The notes under the pieces were generated by a model. The model did not search any database. It was not told the origin of the DNA and saw nothing but the letters and a program-made list of their open reading frames with translations. The position numbers and the translations under genes are program-made. From an uncultured Paracoccaceae bacterium (lineage in GTDB: Bacteria > Pseudomonadota > Alphaproteobacteria > Rhodobacterales > Rhodobacteraceae), in assembly GCA_947311485.1 (NCBI GenBank), contig CAMZLM010000013.1:1-34365 (forward strand): a stretch of 34,365 bases of DNA, written 5' to 3'. Positions 18,136 to 27,620 of this stretch are shown here, one piece after another (the first letter of the stretch is position 1; each line of letters opens with the position of its first letter).

Positions 18136-20388
18136 ATGGCTGATTTGACGAACGACACCGACACACCCGACGATTCCGACGGGTTGACTGTAACCGAAAC
18201 CCTGCGCCGGGCGCTGGGGGAGCGGTATTTGAACTATGCCCTGTCCACCATCATGCACCGCGCGCTGCCGGATGCGCGCGACGGGCTGAAACCGGTTCAC
18301 CGGCGAATCCTCTATGCCATGCATCAGCTGAAGCTGGACAGCAACGGGCGATTCCGTAAATCCTCCAAGATTTCGGGCGACGTGATGGGGAACTATCACC
18401 CGCACGGGGATCAGGCAATTTACGATGCACTGGCGCGTTTGGCGCAGGATTTCAACGTGCGCTATCCTTTGGTCGATGGGCAGGGGAACTTTGGCAACAT
18501 CGACGGCGACAATCCGGCGGCTGCACGTTACACCGAAGCCCGCATGACCGCCACAGCCGAGGCCATGTTGACCGGCTTGTCCGAAAATGCCGTGGATTTC
18601 CGCGACAACTATGATGGGTCACTGGAAGAACCGATCGTACTGCCCGCCAGCATTCCAAACCTGCTGGCCAATGGCTCCAGCGGTATTGCCGTGGGCATGG
18701 CCACCAACATTCCGCCCCACAACATCGGCGAGCTGTGCGATGCCGCGATCCACCTGATCAAAGCCCCGAATGCGCGGGATGAAACCCTGCTGGACTATGT
18801 CCCCGGTCCTGATTTCCCCACCGGCGGTATTATGGTGGAACCGCGCGAAAATATTCTGGAGGCGTATCGCACCGGTCGTGGTTCATTCCGCACCCGCGCC
18901 CGCTGGGAGAAAGAGGAATTGACCCGCGGCCAGTGGCAAATCGTGGTTACGGAAATTCCCTATCAGGTGCAAAAGTCCAAGCTGATCGAAAAAATAGCCG
19001 AGCTGATCAACGCCAAGAAAATTCCGATTCTGGCCGACATCCGCGACGAAAGCACCGAAGACGTGCGCATTATTCTGGAACCACGTGCCAAAACCGTTGA
19101 TCCGGTAATGCTGATGGAAACCTTGTTCCGGTCGTCCGATCTGGAAACCCGTTTCAGCATGAATATGAACGTGCTGATTGATGGGCTGACCCCCAAAGTG
19201 TGCAGCCTGAAAGAGGTCTTGCGCGCCTTTATCGACCACCGCCGCGAGGTGTTGTTGCGCCGGTCCAAACACCGGCTGGATAAAATTGACCGGCGTCTGG
19301 AAGTGCTGGAAGGCTATATTATTGCCTTTCTCAATCTGGACCGGGTGATCGAAATCATTCGGTACGAAGACGAACCCAAAGCCGTGATGATGGCGGAATT
19401 CACCCTGACGGACGTGCAGGCCGAAGCCATCCTCAACATGCGTTTGCGATCCTTGCGCAAGCTCGAGGAAATGGAGCTGCGCAACGAACGTGACAAACTT
19501 CTGATCGAACGTGCCAGCCTGGAAGACCTGTTGGCCAGCGAAGAATTGCAGTGGAAAACCATCATTGATCAACTGCGCGACGTACGCAAAGAATTCGGCA
19601 AACAATCCGAAAACGGCGCACGGCGAACCGAACTGGCAGAAGTACCCGATTTCGAAGAAGTGCCACTGGAAGCCATGATCGAAAAGGAACCGATCACGGT
19701 TGTCTGTTCGGCCATGGGCTGGATCCGCGCGATGAAGGGACATCTCACACCGGAGCAGCAAGCCAAACTGAAATTCAAGGATGGCGACGAAGCCCGCTTT
19801 GTCTTCCACGCGGAAACCACCGACCGGTTGTTGTTACTGGGCAGCAATGGGCGGTTTTATACGCTGTTGGGGAGTGTCCTCCCCGGTGGGCGCGGCATGG
19901 GGGAACCTGTGCGCCTGATTGTAGATTTGCCCAACGAAGTCGAGATGGTCGATCTGTTCATCCACAAACCGGGACGAAAATTATTGATGGCCTCCAGCGC
20001 CGGCGACGGGTTTATCGTCGAGGAAGACAGCGTTATCGCCCAGACCCGCAGCGGCAAACAGGTGTTGAACGTCAAAGAGGGTATCAAAGCATTGATCTGC
20101 AAGCCTGTAATCGGGGATCACATCGCCTGTGTCGGTGAAAACCGCAAGGTTCTGGTATTCCCCGTGTCCGAACTACCGGAAATGGGCCGCGGCAAGGGTG
20201 TCCGGTTGCAAAAATACAAGGATGGTGGCCTGAACGATGCTATCACCTTTACTCTGGCCGATGGGCTCAGCTGGCTTGATCCGGCTGGCCGCACCCGCAC
20301 GGAAACCGACCTGACCGAATGGACCGGCAAACGCGCCAGTGCCGGACGCATGGCCCCCCGCGGTTTCCCGCGTAACAACAGGTTCTGA
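18136..20388 (+). CDS. parC: DNA topoisomerase IV subunit A
   Basis: 750 residues from the ATG at 18136. A TTG at 18118 would add six residues; the MADLTND start is preferred. Breaks and rejoins DNA through Tyr132 in AARYTEARM to decatenate chromosomes with ParE. The N-terminal breakage-reunion domain starts [28 protein letters not shown]; the quinolone-region helix reads [13 protein letters not shown]. The C-terminal domain lacks a GyrA box and the length is short for GyrA, so ParC is favoured. In the helix, the site aligned with E. coli ParC Ser80 is Gln93 and Glu84 is Asp97. The DUF898 gene starts one base after the stop. Confidence 0.95.
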   Translation: MADLTNDTDTPDDSDGLTVTETLRRALGERYLNYALSTIMHRALPDARDGLKPVHRRILYAMHQLKLDSNGRFRKSSKISGDVMGNYHPHGDQAIYDALARLAQDFNVRYPLVDGQGNFGNIDGDNPAAARYTEARMTATAEAMLTGLSENAVDFRDNYDGSLEEPIVLPASIPNLLANGSSGIAVGMATNIPPHNIGELCDAAIHLIKAPNARDETLLDYVPGPDFPTGGIMVEPRENILEAYRTGRGSFRTRARWEKEELTRGQWQIVVTEIPYQVQKSKLIEKIAELINAKKIPILADIRDESTEDVRIILEPRAKTVDPVMLMETLFRSSDLETRFSMNMNVLIDGLTPKVCSLKEVLRAFIDHRREVLLRRSKHRLDKIDRRLEVLEGYIIAFLNLDRVIEIIRYEDEPKAVMMAEFTLTDVQAEAILNMRLRSLRKLEEMELRNERDKLLIERASLEDLLASEELQWKTIIDQLRDVRKEFGKQSENGARRTELAEVPDFEEVPLEAMIEKEPITVVCSAMGWIRAMKGHLTPEQQAKLKFKDGDEARFVFHAETTDRLLLLGSNGRFYTLLGSVLPGGRGMGEPVRLIVDLPNEVEMVDLFIHKPGRKLLMASSAGDGFIVEEDSVIAQTRSGKQVLNVKEGIKALICKPVIGDHIACVGENRKVLVFPVSELPEMGRGKGVRLQKYKDGGLNDAITFTLADGLSWLDPAGRTRTETDLTEWTGKRASAGRMAPRGFPRNNRF

Positions 20389-20389
20389 T

Positions 20390-21616
20390 ATGCCAGATAG
20401 ATCGACACAGACGCCCCACTGCATGGATATTGTCTATCGAGGCAAGATGCTGCCGTTTTTCCGCCTGATGCTGGTTAATGTGGCGCTAACAGTGGTCACG
20501 CTGGGAGTTTACCGGTTTTGGGCAAAAACCCGCATGCGGCGCTATCTGTGGTCCGCGATTGCGCCGGGATATGACCCGCTGGAATACACCGGAAACGGGG
20601 TGGAAAAGTTGCTGGGGTTTCTGATTGCCGTGGCTTTTTTGGCCGTGTATCTGGGGCTGTTCCAACTGTTTCTCGGCTTTCTAGGCCTTTCCTTGTTCAA
20701 TGCCAGTGATGATCCGGCGGCAAAGGTATTTCACCTTGTTTTGGCACAGGCTTCCTTAATCGCGGTGGTTCCGTTTTTGTTTTATGCGCAATATCGTGCA
20801 CGGCGCTATATTCTGTCACGCACCCGTTGGCGGGGGATTCGCTTTGGCGTCGATCCGGACGCTTGGGGCTATGTGTGGCGCGCTTTGGCGCATTGGTTGC
20901 TGACGATCCTCAGCCTTGGCTTACTGTTACCCCGTCAAACTTTCTGGCTGGAAAAATACAAGATCGACCGGACATGGTACGGCAATGCACAATTTGTTCA
21001 GGGGGGCAGTTGGCCGATGCTCTATCGCGGCATGAAGCATCTGATTATTGCAATCGGCATTATGATTATAGGTGGTATCCTGATTCCGTTCGGCACCACT
21101 CTACTGGGAATTCCGCTGATCGTGCTGGGGGTGATCTGGTTTATCTATGGCTACTTCCATTACCGCGTGACCTGCTTCAAACTTCTGGCTGCCCATAAAA
21201 AGCTGGATAACACCGTCGGGTTCATTGCCAATGCCCGCACCGACAAGGTTTTCTGGAAAACCGTATTCGGCATATTTTTTGCCGGCCTTTCCACAGTTAT
21301 TGCGCTTATGGTCCTGGGGTTAATCGCCATAACACTGGGCTTTGACAATTTCGATCTGGATGCCAATGTCACCGGCGCGATGGCTACACTGGACCCGTTT
21401 CAAATTGCCTATGCGATTTTTTCCTATCTGGTGATTATGGGCCTTGGGTCAGTATTTTACAGCATCTTTGTATCCCAGCCGGTGTTGGCGCATTATGTAA
21501 CCACCACCATGATCGAAAATCCGGCGGCCTTGATGGATATTCAGCAACGCTCGCGCGATGAAATGGTCGAGGCCGAAGGCTTTGCCGATGCTTTGGACGT
21601 AGGAGCGGCGATTTAA
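20390..21616 (+). CDS. DUF898 (YjgN-family) multi-pass membrane protein
   Basis: 408 residues. The start MPDRSTQ follows the parC stop by one base. DUF898 features are YRGKMLPFFRLMLVNVALTVVTLG then YRFWAKTRMRRYLW (N-terminal repeat) and a second copy around YHYRVTCFKLLAAHKKL-like sequence; several long hydrophobic stretches (about 25-45, 70-100, 120-140, 165-185, 220-255, 295-325, 345-375) imply an inner-membrane protein. The biochemical role of the family is unknown to me. It is separated by only 2 bases from an M48 protease gene, so the two probably act together. Confidence 0.85.
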   Translation: MPDRSTQTPHCMDIVYRGKMLPFFRLMLVNVALTVVTLGVYRFWAKTRMRRYLWSAIAPGYDPLEYTGNGVEKLLGFLIAVAFLAVYLGLFQLFLGFLGLSLFNASDDPAAKVFHLVLAQASLIAVVPFLFYAQYRARRYILSRTRWRGIRFGVDPDAWGYVWRALAHWLLTILSLGLLLPRQTFWLEKYKIDRTWYGNAQFVQGGSWPMLYRGMKHLIIAIGIMIIGGILIPFGTTLLGIPLIVLGVIWFIYGYFHYRVTCFKLLAAHKKLDNTVGFIANARTDKVFWKTVFGIFFAGLSTVIALMVLGLIAITLGFDNFDLDANVTGAMATLDPFQIAYAIFSYLVIMGLGSVFYSIFVSQPVLAHYVTTTMIENPAALMDIQQRSRDEMVEAEGFADALDVGAAI

Positions 21617-21618
21617 AC

Positions 21619-22731
21619 ATGTTCGATCAAGGCGTCAGCGCAAAATTTTTTGATGGCCAATCCGCCCGCTCCCACAGCGTTTTGGTTCGGGTGGTGGATC
21701 ATGAAAACGGCAGCGCCCTGTTGATCGAACAGGACGGTCAGGAACCGCGCCACTGGCCAACACCGCACCTGCGCGAATTGCGCCATCAGGCCCGTGACGA
21801 AGGTATCGTACTACGGCTCGACGGCAGTGATCCGGCCCGCCTGATTATTCCCCATGGTCCGGCAGAAGACATCATCCGCAAAATCAGCCCGAACCTGCAC
21901 CAGCGCCATGTGCCCAAATCCATGCAGCGTAAATTGCTATTCTGGGCAGGGGGGGCAATTGCATCGGTGGTCTTGATCCTGCTGGTCATCCTGCCGGCGC
22001 TGTCCGGCCAATTGGCAAAAATGGTGCCGCTGTCGCGCGAAATCGCCATGGGGCGCACCGCAGTGGAACAAATTGACAAATATCTGGGTAAATCGAAAAC
22101 CAGTCTGGTTTGCCACAACGAGGCCGGCGATCTGGCCGTGGCTAAAATGATCACCCGCCTGACCAGCCGCGCCAACCTGCCCTATCAATTGAATGTACGG
22201 GTGTTTAATTACGATCTGGAAAATGCCTTTGCGGTACCGGGGGGCTATATCGTGCTGTTTTCCGGCCTGATCAAAGCCGCCGACACCCCCGAAGAAGTCG
22301 CCGGTGTGCTGGCCCATGAAATCGGTCATGTGGTGCATCGCGATTCCACCCGCCGCACATTGCGAACCGCCGGTTCCGCCGGTATCATCGGCATGGTGTT
22401 CGGGGATTTTGCAGGAGGCTTTGCCGCTTTGGCAGTCACCAAACAGCTGATCAATGCCCAATATTCCCAAGGCGCGGAATCCAGTGCAGATGATTTTGCC
22501 CATGAATTACTGGCACGGGCAGAGCTGCCTTCGGCCCCGATGGGGGTTTTCTTTGATAAGCTGAAAAAGAAATACGGCGGCAAAACCGGCCTGATGTCAC
22601 ATCTGGCCAGCCACCCGGAATTGGGGAAACGCGCGGACAAAGCCCGCGCTGCCAGCACCGTATCGCTTGATAGTTTCCGCCCCATCCTTAGCGCTGCGGA
22701 ATGGTCGGACCTGCGCAAAATCTGCAAGTAA
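21619..22731 (+). CDS. Membrane-anchored M48-family zinc metalloprotease
   Basis: 370 residues. The zinc motif HEIGH is at 233-237 with a probable third ligand in ESSADD (E287). The AVPGGYIVLFSGL strand before it is typical of M48 (HtpX/BepA-like) peptidases. Residues 1-100 form a soluble N-terminal region I do not recognise, and 106-130 is a single transmembrane helix, so the topology differs from HtpX (four helices) and from BepA (signal peptide, TPR tail). It is 2 bases after the DUF898 gene and abuts the moeA stop tail to tail with no gap. A membrane quality-control role is inference. Confidence 0.88.
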   Translation: MFDQGVSAKFFDGQSARSHSVLVRVVDHENGSALLIEQDGQEPRHWPTPHLRELRHQARDEGIVLRLDGSDPARLIIPHGPAEDIIRKISPNLHQRHVPKSMQRKLLFWAGGAIASVVLILLVILPALSGQLAKMVPLSREIAMGRTAVEQIDKYLGKSKTSLVCHNEAGDLAVAKMITRLTSRANLPYQLNVRVFNYDLENAFAVPGGYIVLFSGLIKAADTPEEVAGVLAHEIGHVVHRDSTRRTLRTAGSAGIIGMVFGDFAGGFAALAVTKQLINAQYSQGAESSADDFAHELLARAELPSAPMGVFFDKLKKKYGGKTGLMSHLASHPELGKRADKARAASTVSLDSFRPILSAAEWSDLRKICK

Positions 22732-23988
22732 TTACAGCCCGAACGCCCCATAGGGATAAAACCGCACCGGATCACCGGGGGTGATGGTGCGTGCAGCTTC
22801 GTCCAGGTCAATCAGCCCCTCCGCCCAGCTCAGGCCCGAAATCCGGCCCGATCCTTCGGAATGGAATGTTTCGACCTGCCCGTCCCGCACCCGCGCGCGT
22901 TGGTATTCGCGCCGGCCCGGTTTCTTGTTCTTGGAAAATGCCGCCGGCAGATCATACCCCTGTGGCTCTGCCCAGTCCTGACCGGACAACACCATCAACG
23001 CAGGGCGTGCAAAAATCAGAGTGCAGACAAAGGCCGCCACCGGATTTCCGGGCAGGCCGAATACCGGCACCCCGTTCCAATTCGCCAGCGCCAAAGGCCG
23101 CCCCGGTTTCAGGGCAATCCGCCATGTTTGCAAATTGGCGTGTTCGGTCAGCACGGTTGCGATATGGTCCTCATCACCTGCGGAGGCCCCGCCACTGGTC
23201 AGGATCGCATCCGCGTTCGCCGCACCACGTTCAAGCGCCGCGCGCACAAGCGCCGGTTCATCCATCACATGGCCCAGATCGACCGGCACAAACCCCCATT
23301 TGCGAATAGTATCCAACAACAAAGGCCGGTTCGCGTCATAAATCTGTGAATCCGTCGCGGGATTGCCCGCCGCCACGACCTCGTTGCCGGTGGAAAGAAC
23401 CGCCACCCGCAACGGTTTGTGGACAGACACGGAACCGATCCCGACAGAACACAGCAAAGCCACGTCCTGTGGCTGCAGCATGCGCCCCTTTTGCAACACC
23501 GGATCTCCGGCCAAAACATCCTCGCCGATCTTGCGGATATTCGCGCCCTTGCGTAGGCCGGAACGAAAAGCAATGCGCGTGGATTCAATCGAACAGTCTT
23601 CTTCCAAAATCACCACATCAATGCCATCAGGCACCCGTGCACCGGTCAGGATCCGCAACGCGTGACCCGCCGGAACCGCCCCGTCAAAAGGTTCCCCCGC
23701 CGCAGAACGCCCCGCCGCCAAGGGCAGTTCCACCGAATCGCCCGCAGGCAGGCTATCCAGTGCGAAACCGTACCCGTCCACCGCCGAATTGGCATAGGGC
23801 GGATTGGACCGCAGCGCGATGGCATCTTCGGCCAAAACGCGCCCGCCCGCCTGTTCGACCGGCAGGGTTTCCAGCTCTGTGACCGCATGCAGCCCGTCAC
23901 GCAAACGCGCCAGCGCCACTGCAACCGGCGTCCATTCCACACCCGGCGGCATGGCAAAACAATCGTCTTTCAGCGGGGGAGGTTTCAT
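22732..23988 (-). CDS. moeA: Molybdopterin molybdotransferase MoeA
   Basis: 418 residues. Inserts molybdate into adenylylated molybdopterin to make Mo-cofactor. Typical features: ALRSNPPYANSAVDGYGFAL near 55-75, VLSTGNEV, TSGGASAGDEDH (active-site region) and VFGLPGNPVAAF. Overlaps the mobB stop by 4 bases. End of the fdhD-mobA-mobB-moeA cluster; convergent with the M48 gene. Confidence 0.95.
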   Translation of the reverse strand: MKPPPLKDDCFAMPPGVEWTPVAVALARLRDGLHAVTELETLPVEQAGGRVLAEDAIALRSNPPYANSAVDGYGFALDSLPAGDSVELPLAAGRSAAGEPFDGAVPAGHALRILTGARVPDGIDVVILEEDCSIESTRIAFRSGLRKGANIRKIGEDVLAGDPVLQKGRMLQPQDVALLCSVGIGSVSVHKPLRVAVLSTGNEVVAAGNPATDSQIYDANRPLLLDTIRKWGFVPVDLGHVMDEPALVRAALERGAANADAILTSGGASAGDEDHIATVLTEHANLQTWRIALKPGRPLALANWNGVPVFGLPGNPVAAFVCTLIFARPALMVLSGQDWAEPQGYDLPAAFSKNKKPGRREYQRARVRDGQVETFHSEGSGRISGLSWAEGLIDLDEAARTITPGDPVRFYPYGAFGL

Positions 23989-24482
23989 TTTTTCAGTCCT
24001 GTTTGCTCCAGCACAAAGTCGGCGATTTTTGCCGTGTCGTCCAGATCGAAAACCGGTAGCTTGATTTCCACACCCTCATCCGAGGCAACCGCCACCACCG
24101 TATCATCATCCGCCGCGATCAATCCGTTGCCGGTGGCGGCGCGGTGGCATTCGATCTTGGGGTGGGCATCACGTTTAAAACCCTCGATCAACACAAGGTC
24201 GACAGGCGATAGTTTGGTTAGCAATTCTGACAGCTTCTGTTCCGGTTCACCGCGCAATTCATGCATCAATGCCCAGCGGTTGCCAGAGGTCAGCAATACC
24301 TCGCGCGCCCCGGCATCACGGTGGCGGTAACTGTCCCGGCCCGGATGGTCGATATCAAAGGAATGATGCGCATGTTTCACCGTAGAAACCGTAAATCCGC
24401 GGGCAGTTATTTCCGTTACCAGCCGTTCCATCAGGCCGGTTTTGCCAGAATTCTTCCATCCGATGACACCGAAAATATTCAC
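23985..24482 (-). CDS. mobB: Molybdopterin-guanine dinucleotide biosynthesis adaptor MobB
   Basis: 165 residues, a P-loop GTPase with GWKNSGKT near 8-15 and HAHHSFDID, then DLVLIEGFKR for the switch region. MobB binds GTP and assists MobA in forming the guanine dinucleotide form of the cofactor, needed for DMSO-reductase-type enzymes such as formate dehydrogenase and Nap. It overlaps both mobA and moeA by 4 bases. Confidence 0.94.
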   Translation of the reverse strand: MNIFGVIGWKNSGKTGLMERLVTEITARGFTVSTVKHAHHSFDIDHPGRDSYRHRDAGAREVLLTSGNRWALMHELRGEPEQKLSELLTKLSPVDLVLIEGFKRDAHPKIECHRAATGNGLIAADDDTVVAVASDEGVEIKLPVFDLDDTAKIADFVLEQTGLKK

Positions 24483-25102
24483 AGCCCATACTCCTCAAGC
24501 AGTTGCGTTGCCGTGGTTATATCCTCGGGGGTGTTCACGTTAAAGAAGGGATCAAACGAAATCAGCGGAAACTTGACCTGAGCGCAACCTTTTGCGTTGG
24601 TCCACAGGATTACCTTGCGCAAACCGTCGTTCAGTGCCGTGCGCAGATCATCGCGCAAGGCCACATCCCACAGGCCGAATGTCGGGTGCCGTGCCTGCCC
24701 GCGTTCAGGATCCGGCGTCATCGCCATCGCCAACGGCGTGTTTTGCGCAGCTGCCCCCGCCTGCAAACGGGTCACCAGATCCGCCGGGAAAAACGGCGTA
24801 TCCGCCGCAACGGTCACAATTGTTCCGATACCCTGCGCCGCTGCCCAATCCATCCCCGCCAGCACACCGGCAAGCGGGCCGGCAAAGCCATCGATGCTAT
24901 CCGCCACCACCGGCAAGTCATAGTCGGCAAAACGCGCCGGATCACCGTTGGCATTCAAAACCATCTGCGGCACCTGCGGACGCAAACGCCGGATCACCTG
25001 CCCCAACAGCGTTGTATCCCCCAAAGCCAACAATCCCTTGTCACCGCCGCCCATGCGCCGCGATTGACCGCCCGCCAGAATTACCCCCGCCAGATCAGTC
25101 AT
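24479..25102 (-). CDS. mobA: Molybdenum cofactor guanylyltransferase MobA
   Basis: 207 residues. Transfers GMP from GTP to Mo-molybdopterin. The nucleotide-binding motif LAGGQSRRMGGGDKGLL begins near residue 9, ADTPFFP carries the metal-binding aspartate, and NVNTPEDI closes the protein as usual. The start at 25102 overlaps the fdhD end by 8 bases; an upstream start at 25162 would add an unrelated basic extension. Confidence 0.95.
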   Translation of the reverse strand: MTDLAGVILAGGQSRRMGGGDKGLLALGDTTLLGQVIRRLRPQVPQMVLNANGDPARFADYDLPVVADSIDGFAGPLAGVLAGMDWAAAQGIGTIVTVAADTPFFPADLVTRLQAGAAAQNTPLAMAMTPDPERGQARHPTFGLWDVALRDDLRTALNDGLRKVILWTNAKGCAQVKFPLISFDPFFNVNTPEDITTATQLLEEYGL

Positions 25103-25970
25103 TTTTCGCCCCTTTGCGTTGGCTTTTCTTGGTGTCATCCGCCACTTGCGACAGATCCGCATCCCAGATCAGGCGTTCCGCCCCGTTCAGGCAAATGAAC
25201 CGTTTCCCCCGCATCCGCCCGATCAGGGTTAATCCCACTTGCCGTGCGATCTCCACCCCCCAAGCGGTAAAACCGGACCGTGATGCCAGCACCGGAATCC
25301 CCATCAACGCGGTTTTTATCACCATCTCAGAGGTCAACCGCCCTGTCGTATACAGAATTTTATCCCCCGCCGGCGCATTTTCCGACAGCATCCAGCCGGC
25401 AATTTTATCCACAGCATTGTGGCGCCCCACGTCCTCCATATACACAAGCGGGCGATTTTCCCGACATAGAACCGTGCCGTGAATTGCGCCAGCCTGCAAA
25501 TACAGGCTCGGCAAGGTGTTGATCTCATGCGCCAGATCATAGAGCCACGAGGTTTTCACCGAAATATCCGGCAGGGAAACCTTGTCCAGCCCCTCCATCA
25601 TGTCGCCAAAAACGGTTCCCACAGCACAGCCGCTGGTGCGGGTCTTCTTTTGCAGCTTTTCCTCATAGTTGGTGGTGCCATCGGTGCGTACCACCACGGT
25701 TTCCAGCTCATCGTCATAGTCCACCCGATGTACGACCTCGCCGTCCTGCAACATGCCCTGATTACGCAGAAACCCCAGCGCCAGATATTCCGGGTAATCG
25801 CCGATGGTCATGGCCGTAACAATTTCCTGACCGTTCAGAAAAATCGTCAGCGGGCGCTCCTCGACCACGCGGATTTCCTGTGGCTGGCCCAGATGGTCCA
25901 CCCCTTTAACAGCCCGCGTCAGACGTATGGCGTCCGGATCGGGGGCGATGATTAACCCGTTATCTTTCAT
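25095..25970 (-). CDS. fdhD: Formate dehydrogenase accessory sulfurtransferase FdhD
   Basis: 291 residues from the ATG at 25970, preceded by GAGGG. FdhD moves sulfur from a cysteine desulfurase onto the Mo-bis-MGD cofactor of formate dehydrogenase. Matching features are ERPLTIFLNGQEIVTAMTIG near 38-57, YMEDVGRHNAVDKIAGW, and TGRLTSEMVIKTA. The catalytic loop reads TSGCAVGTVFGD: one cysteine (C115) remains, while the classical second cysteine of the CxxC pair is glycine. Head of the fdhD-mobA-mobB-moeA cluster; divergent from azlC with a 75-base gap. Confidence 0.94.
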   Translation of the reverse strand: MKDNGLIIAPDPDAIRLTRAVKGVDHLGQPQEIRVVEERPLTIFLNGQEIVTAMTIGDYPEYLALGFLRNQGMLQDGEVVHRVDYDDELETVVVRTDGTTNYEEKLQKKTRTSGCAVGTVFGDMMEGLDKVSLPDISVKTSWLYDLAHEINTLPSLYLQAGAIHGTVLCRENRPLVYMEDVGRHNAVDKIAGWMLSENAPAGDKILYTTGRLTSEMVIKTALMGIPVLASRSGFTAWGVEIARQVGLTLIGRMRGKRFICLNGAERLIWDADLSQVADDTKKSQRKGAKND

Positions 25971-26045
25971 TTGCACCCTCTGGCGTTTTCCCATAGGAGA
26001 AAGTGATAGATTGCCCTTTGGCCTTTTCCAAGCACCTTCTGACAT

Positions 26046-26768
26046 ATGACACAGCAAACCCAAAACCCGCGCGCCGCTTTTCAGCGGGGCTTCATGGCAG
26101 CAGCCCCGTTTATTCTGGTGGTGATCCCGTTTGCCGTTCTGTTCGGCGTTGTCGCCCAGGAGGCAGGCCTGAACATCCTGCAACTGATGAGCATGTCGGT
26201 GCTGGTGATTGCCGGTGCGGCACAGCTTACGGCACTGGCCCTGTTGCAGGAACAGGCCCCGACAGCCATCATTCTGGCAACCGCGCTGGCCGTAAACCTG
26301 CGTATGGCAATGTATAGCGCCGCCCTTGCGCCCCATATCGGCAAAGCCAGCCTCTGGACCCGATTATGGGTCAGTTATTTCCTTGTGGATCAAAGCTTTG
26401 CTATTTCCATTCAGGAATACGAAGATCGCCCCGAGATGGGGCTGCCTGAAAAGATTGCTTTCTTTTTCGGCACCATAACCCCGATAGCGCCGCTCTGGTA
26501 CGGGGCCACATTGGCAGGGGCATTGCTCGGGTCACAAATACCGCCGGAATTTTCGCTCGATTTTGCAGTGCCTATTTGTTTCATCGCCATTACCGGCCCG
26601 ATGCTGCGTACACCCGCGCATTTTGTTGCAGCCTTTGTTTCTGTCACAGTGGCGCTATCGCTGGCGTGGATCCCTTATTCCATGGGGCTGCTGGTGGCGG
26701 CGGTTCTGGCAATGATCGCCGGCGCACAGACCGAAGTCTTTTTGGCGCGGAGGCAGAAACATGCCTGA
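26046..26768 (+). CDS. azlC: AzlC-family branched-chain amino acid exporter subunit
   Basis: 240 residues, hydrophobic throughout, with AAPFILVVIPFAVLFGVVAQEAGLNILQL-like opening (about 17-45) and NLRMAMYSAALAPHI typical of AzlC. Pairs with AzlD to export branched-chain or related amino acids at the inner membrane. The ATG at 26046 is divergent from fdhD. Overlaps azlD by 8 bases. The substrate here is not shown. Confidence 0.92.
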   Translation: MTQQTQNPRAAFQRGFMAAAPFILVVIPFAVLFGVVAQEAGLNILQLMSMSVLVIAGAAQLTALALLQEQAPTAIILATALAVNLRMAMYSAALAPHIGKASLWTRLWVSYFLVDQSFAISIQEYEDRPEMGLPEKIAFFFGTITPIAPLWYGATLAGALLGSQIPPEFSLDFAVPICFIAITGPMLRTPAHFVAAFVSVTVALSLAWIPYSMGLLVAAVLAMIAGAQTEVFLARRQKHA

Positions 26769-27087
26769 TACCTATCAAATCTGGACGGTCATTGTCGGGC
26801 TGGCCATTGGAACCTACCTGATCCGGTTTTCCTTTATCGGGCTGATCGGGGACCGTGAATTGCCGGAATGGGTACTGCGGCATTTGCGCTACACCGCTGT
26901 TGCCGTTTTGCCCGGGCTGATAGCACCGCTGGTGGTCTGGCCGGCGGCAACCGGCGGGCAAATGGATGGCCCACGGATGGCCGCTGCGGTGATGGCCTTT
27001 GTCATCGGCTTGTGGCGCAAAAGCGTGATTGGCGCGGTTTTGGGGGGCATGGCCACCCTGTATCTGCTCCAATATCTGATGCGTTAG
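26761..27087 (+). CDS. azlD: AzlD-family small exporter subunit
   Basis: 108 residues, about four hydrophobic segments. Sequence GTYLIRFSFIGLIG near the start and LRYTAVAVLPGLIAPLV mark the AzlD family, partner of AzlC. Its start overlaps azlC, giving translational coupling. Its TAG stop shares TTAG with the stop of the convergent L,D-transpeptidase gene. Confidence 0.9.
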   Translation: MPDTYQIWTVIVGLAIGTYLIRFSFIGLIGDRELPEWVLRHLRYTAVAVLPGLIAPLVVWPAATGGQMDGPRMAAAVMAFVIGLWRKSVIGAVLGGMATLYLLQYLMR

Positions 27088-27620
27088 GGCCGGATCTCTA
27101 CCTCTGTTCCGATCGGCACCACATCCCACATTTCGCGGATTTCGCTATTTTTCACGGCAATACACCCTGCCGTCCAGTCACCTTTGGCCATCAGCCCCTT
27201 GGGCATGTTGTTCGGCTGCCCATGAATAAAGATATCGCCACCCGGGCTGTAGCCACCGGCCTTGGCCCGCGCGATATCCGCAGGTTTCGGGTAATCAATC
27301 CCCAGCGACAGCGTGTATTTGCTACGTCCGTTGCGCCGGTTAATACTGTAAATGCCAAGCGGGGTTTTACCGTCACCCTGGCGGATTTTGTCCCCGTCCG
27401 GCGCAAAGCCCAGCGCGATACGATATTCACGCACCGGTTTTCCCTGTTGAAACAGGGTTAGTTTCCTGCTGGATTTTTCAATCAAAATCCGGTCAATTTG
27501 CCCGTTCAGTCGCGCCTGTTTTTGTGGCTCCGGCACTCGCTCCAACCACCAATAGGCCAGCAAGGCAATGCCCAGCCCCAACAAAAACAGACGCGACAGG
27601 ATGCGCAACAGTTGAATCAT
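27084..27620 (-). CDS. L,D-transpeptidase (YkuD domain), membrane anchored
   Basis: 178 residues. Residues about 8-25 form a signal anchor; the YkuD domain runs about 42-177. Active-site features are IHGQPN (H133) and WTAGCIAVKN with Cys153 as the acyl nucleophile. Such enzymes make 3-3 crosslinks in peptidoglycan or attach proteins to it in the periplasm. The start overlaps the stop of the upstream PatB/MalY gene by 4 bases, so they are co-translated; whether the functions are linked is unknown. Confidence 0.9.
   Translation of the reverse strand: MIQLLRILSRLFLLGLGIALLAYWWLERVPEPQKQARLNGQIDRILIEKSSRKLTLFQQGKPVREYRIALGFAPDGDKIRQGDGKTPLGIYSINRRNGRSKYTLSLGIDYPKPADIARAKAGGYSPGGDIFIHGQPNNMPKGLMAKGDWTAGCIAVKNSEIREMWDVVPIGTEVEIRP

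Noticed and set aside
18031-18405. N-terminal extension of the SDR gene
   Set aside because: The extension runs antisense through the parC start; the SDR fold begins at MTTQHSILITG with a good ribosome site before it.
18883-19809. Minus-strand open frame of about 308 residues inside parC
   Set aside because: Antisense shadow of a clearly coding gene; low-complexity composition and no start signal.
6599-25970. Functional link between HutG formate release and FdhD-dependent formate dehydrogenase
   Set aside because: Biochemically plausible but the genes lie about 17 kb apart in separate transcripts, so the sequence gives no evidence for coupling.
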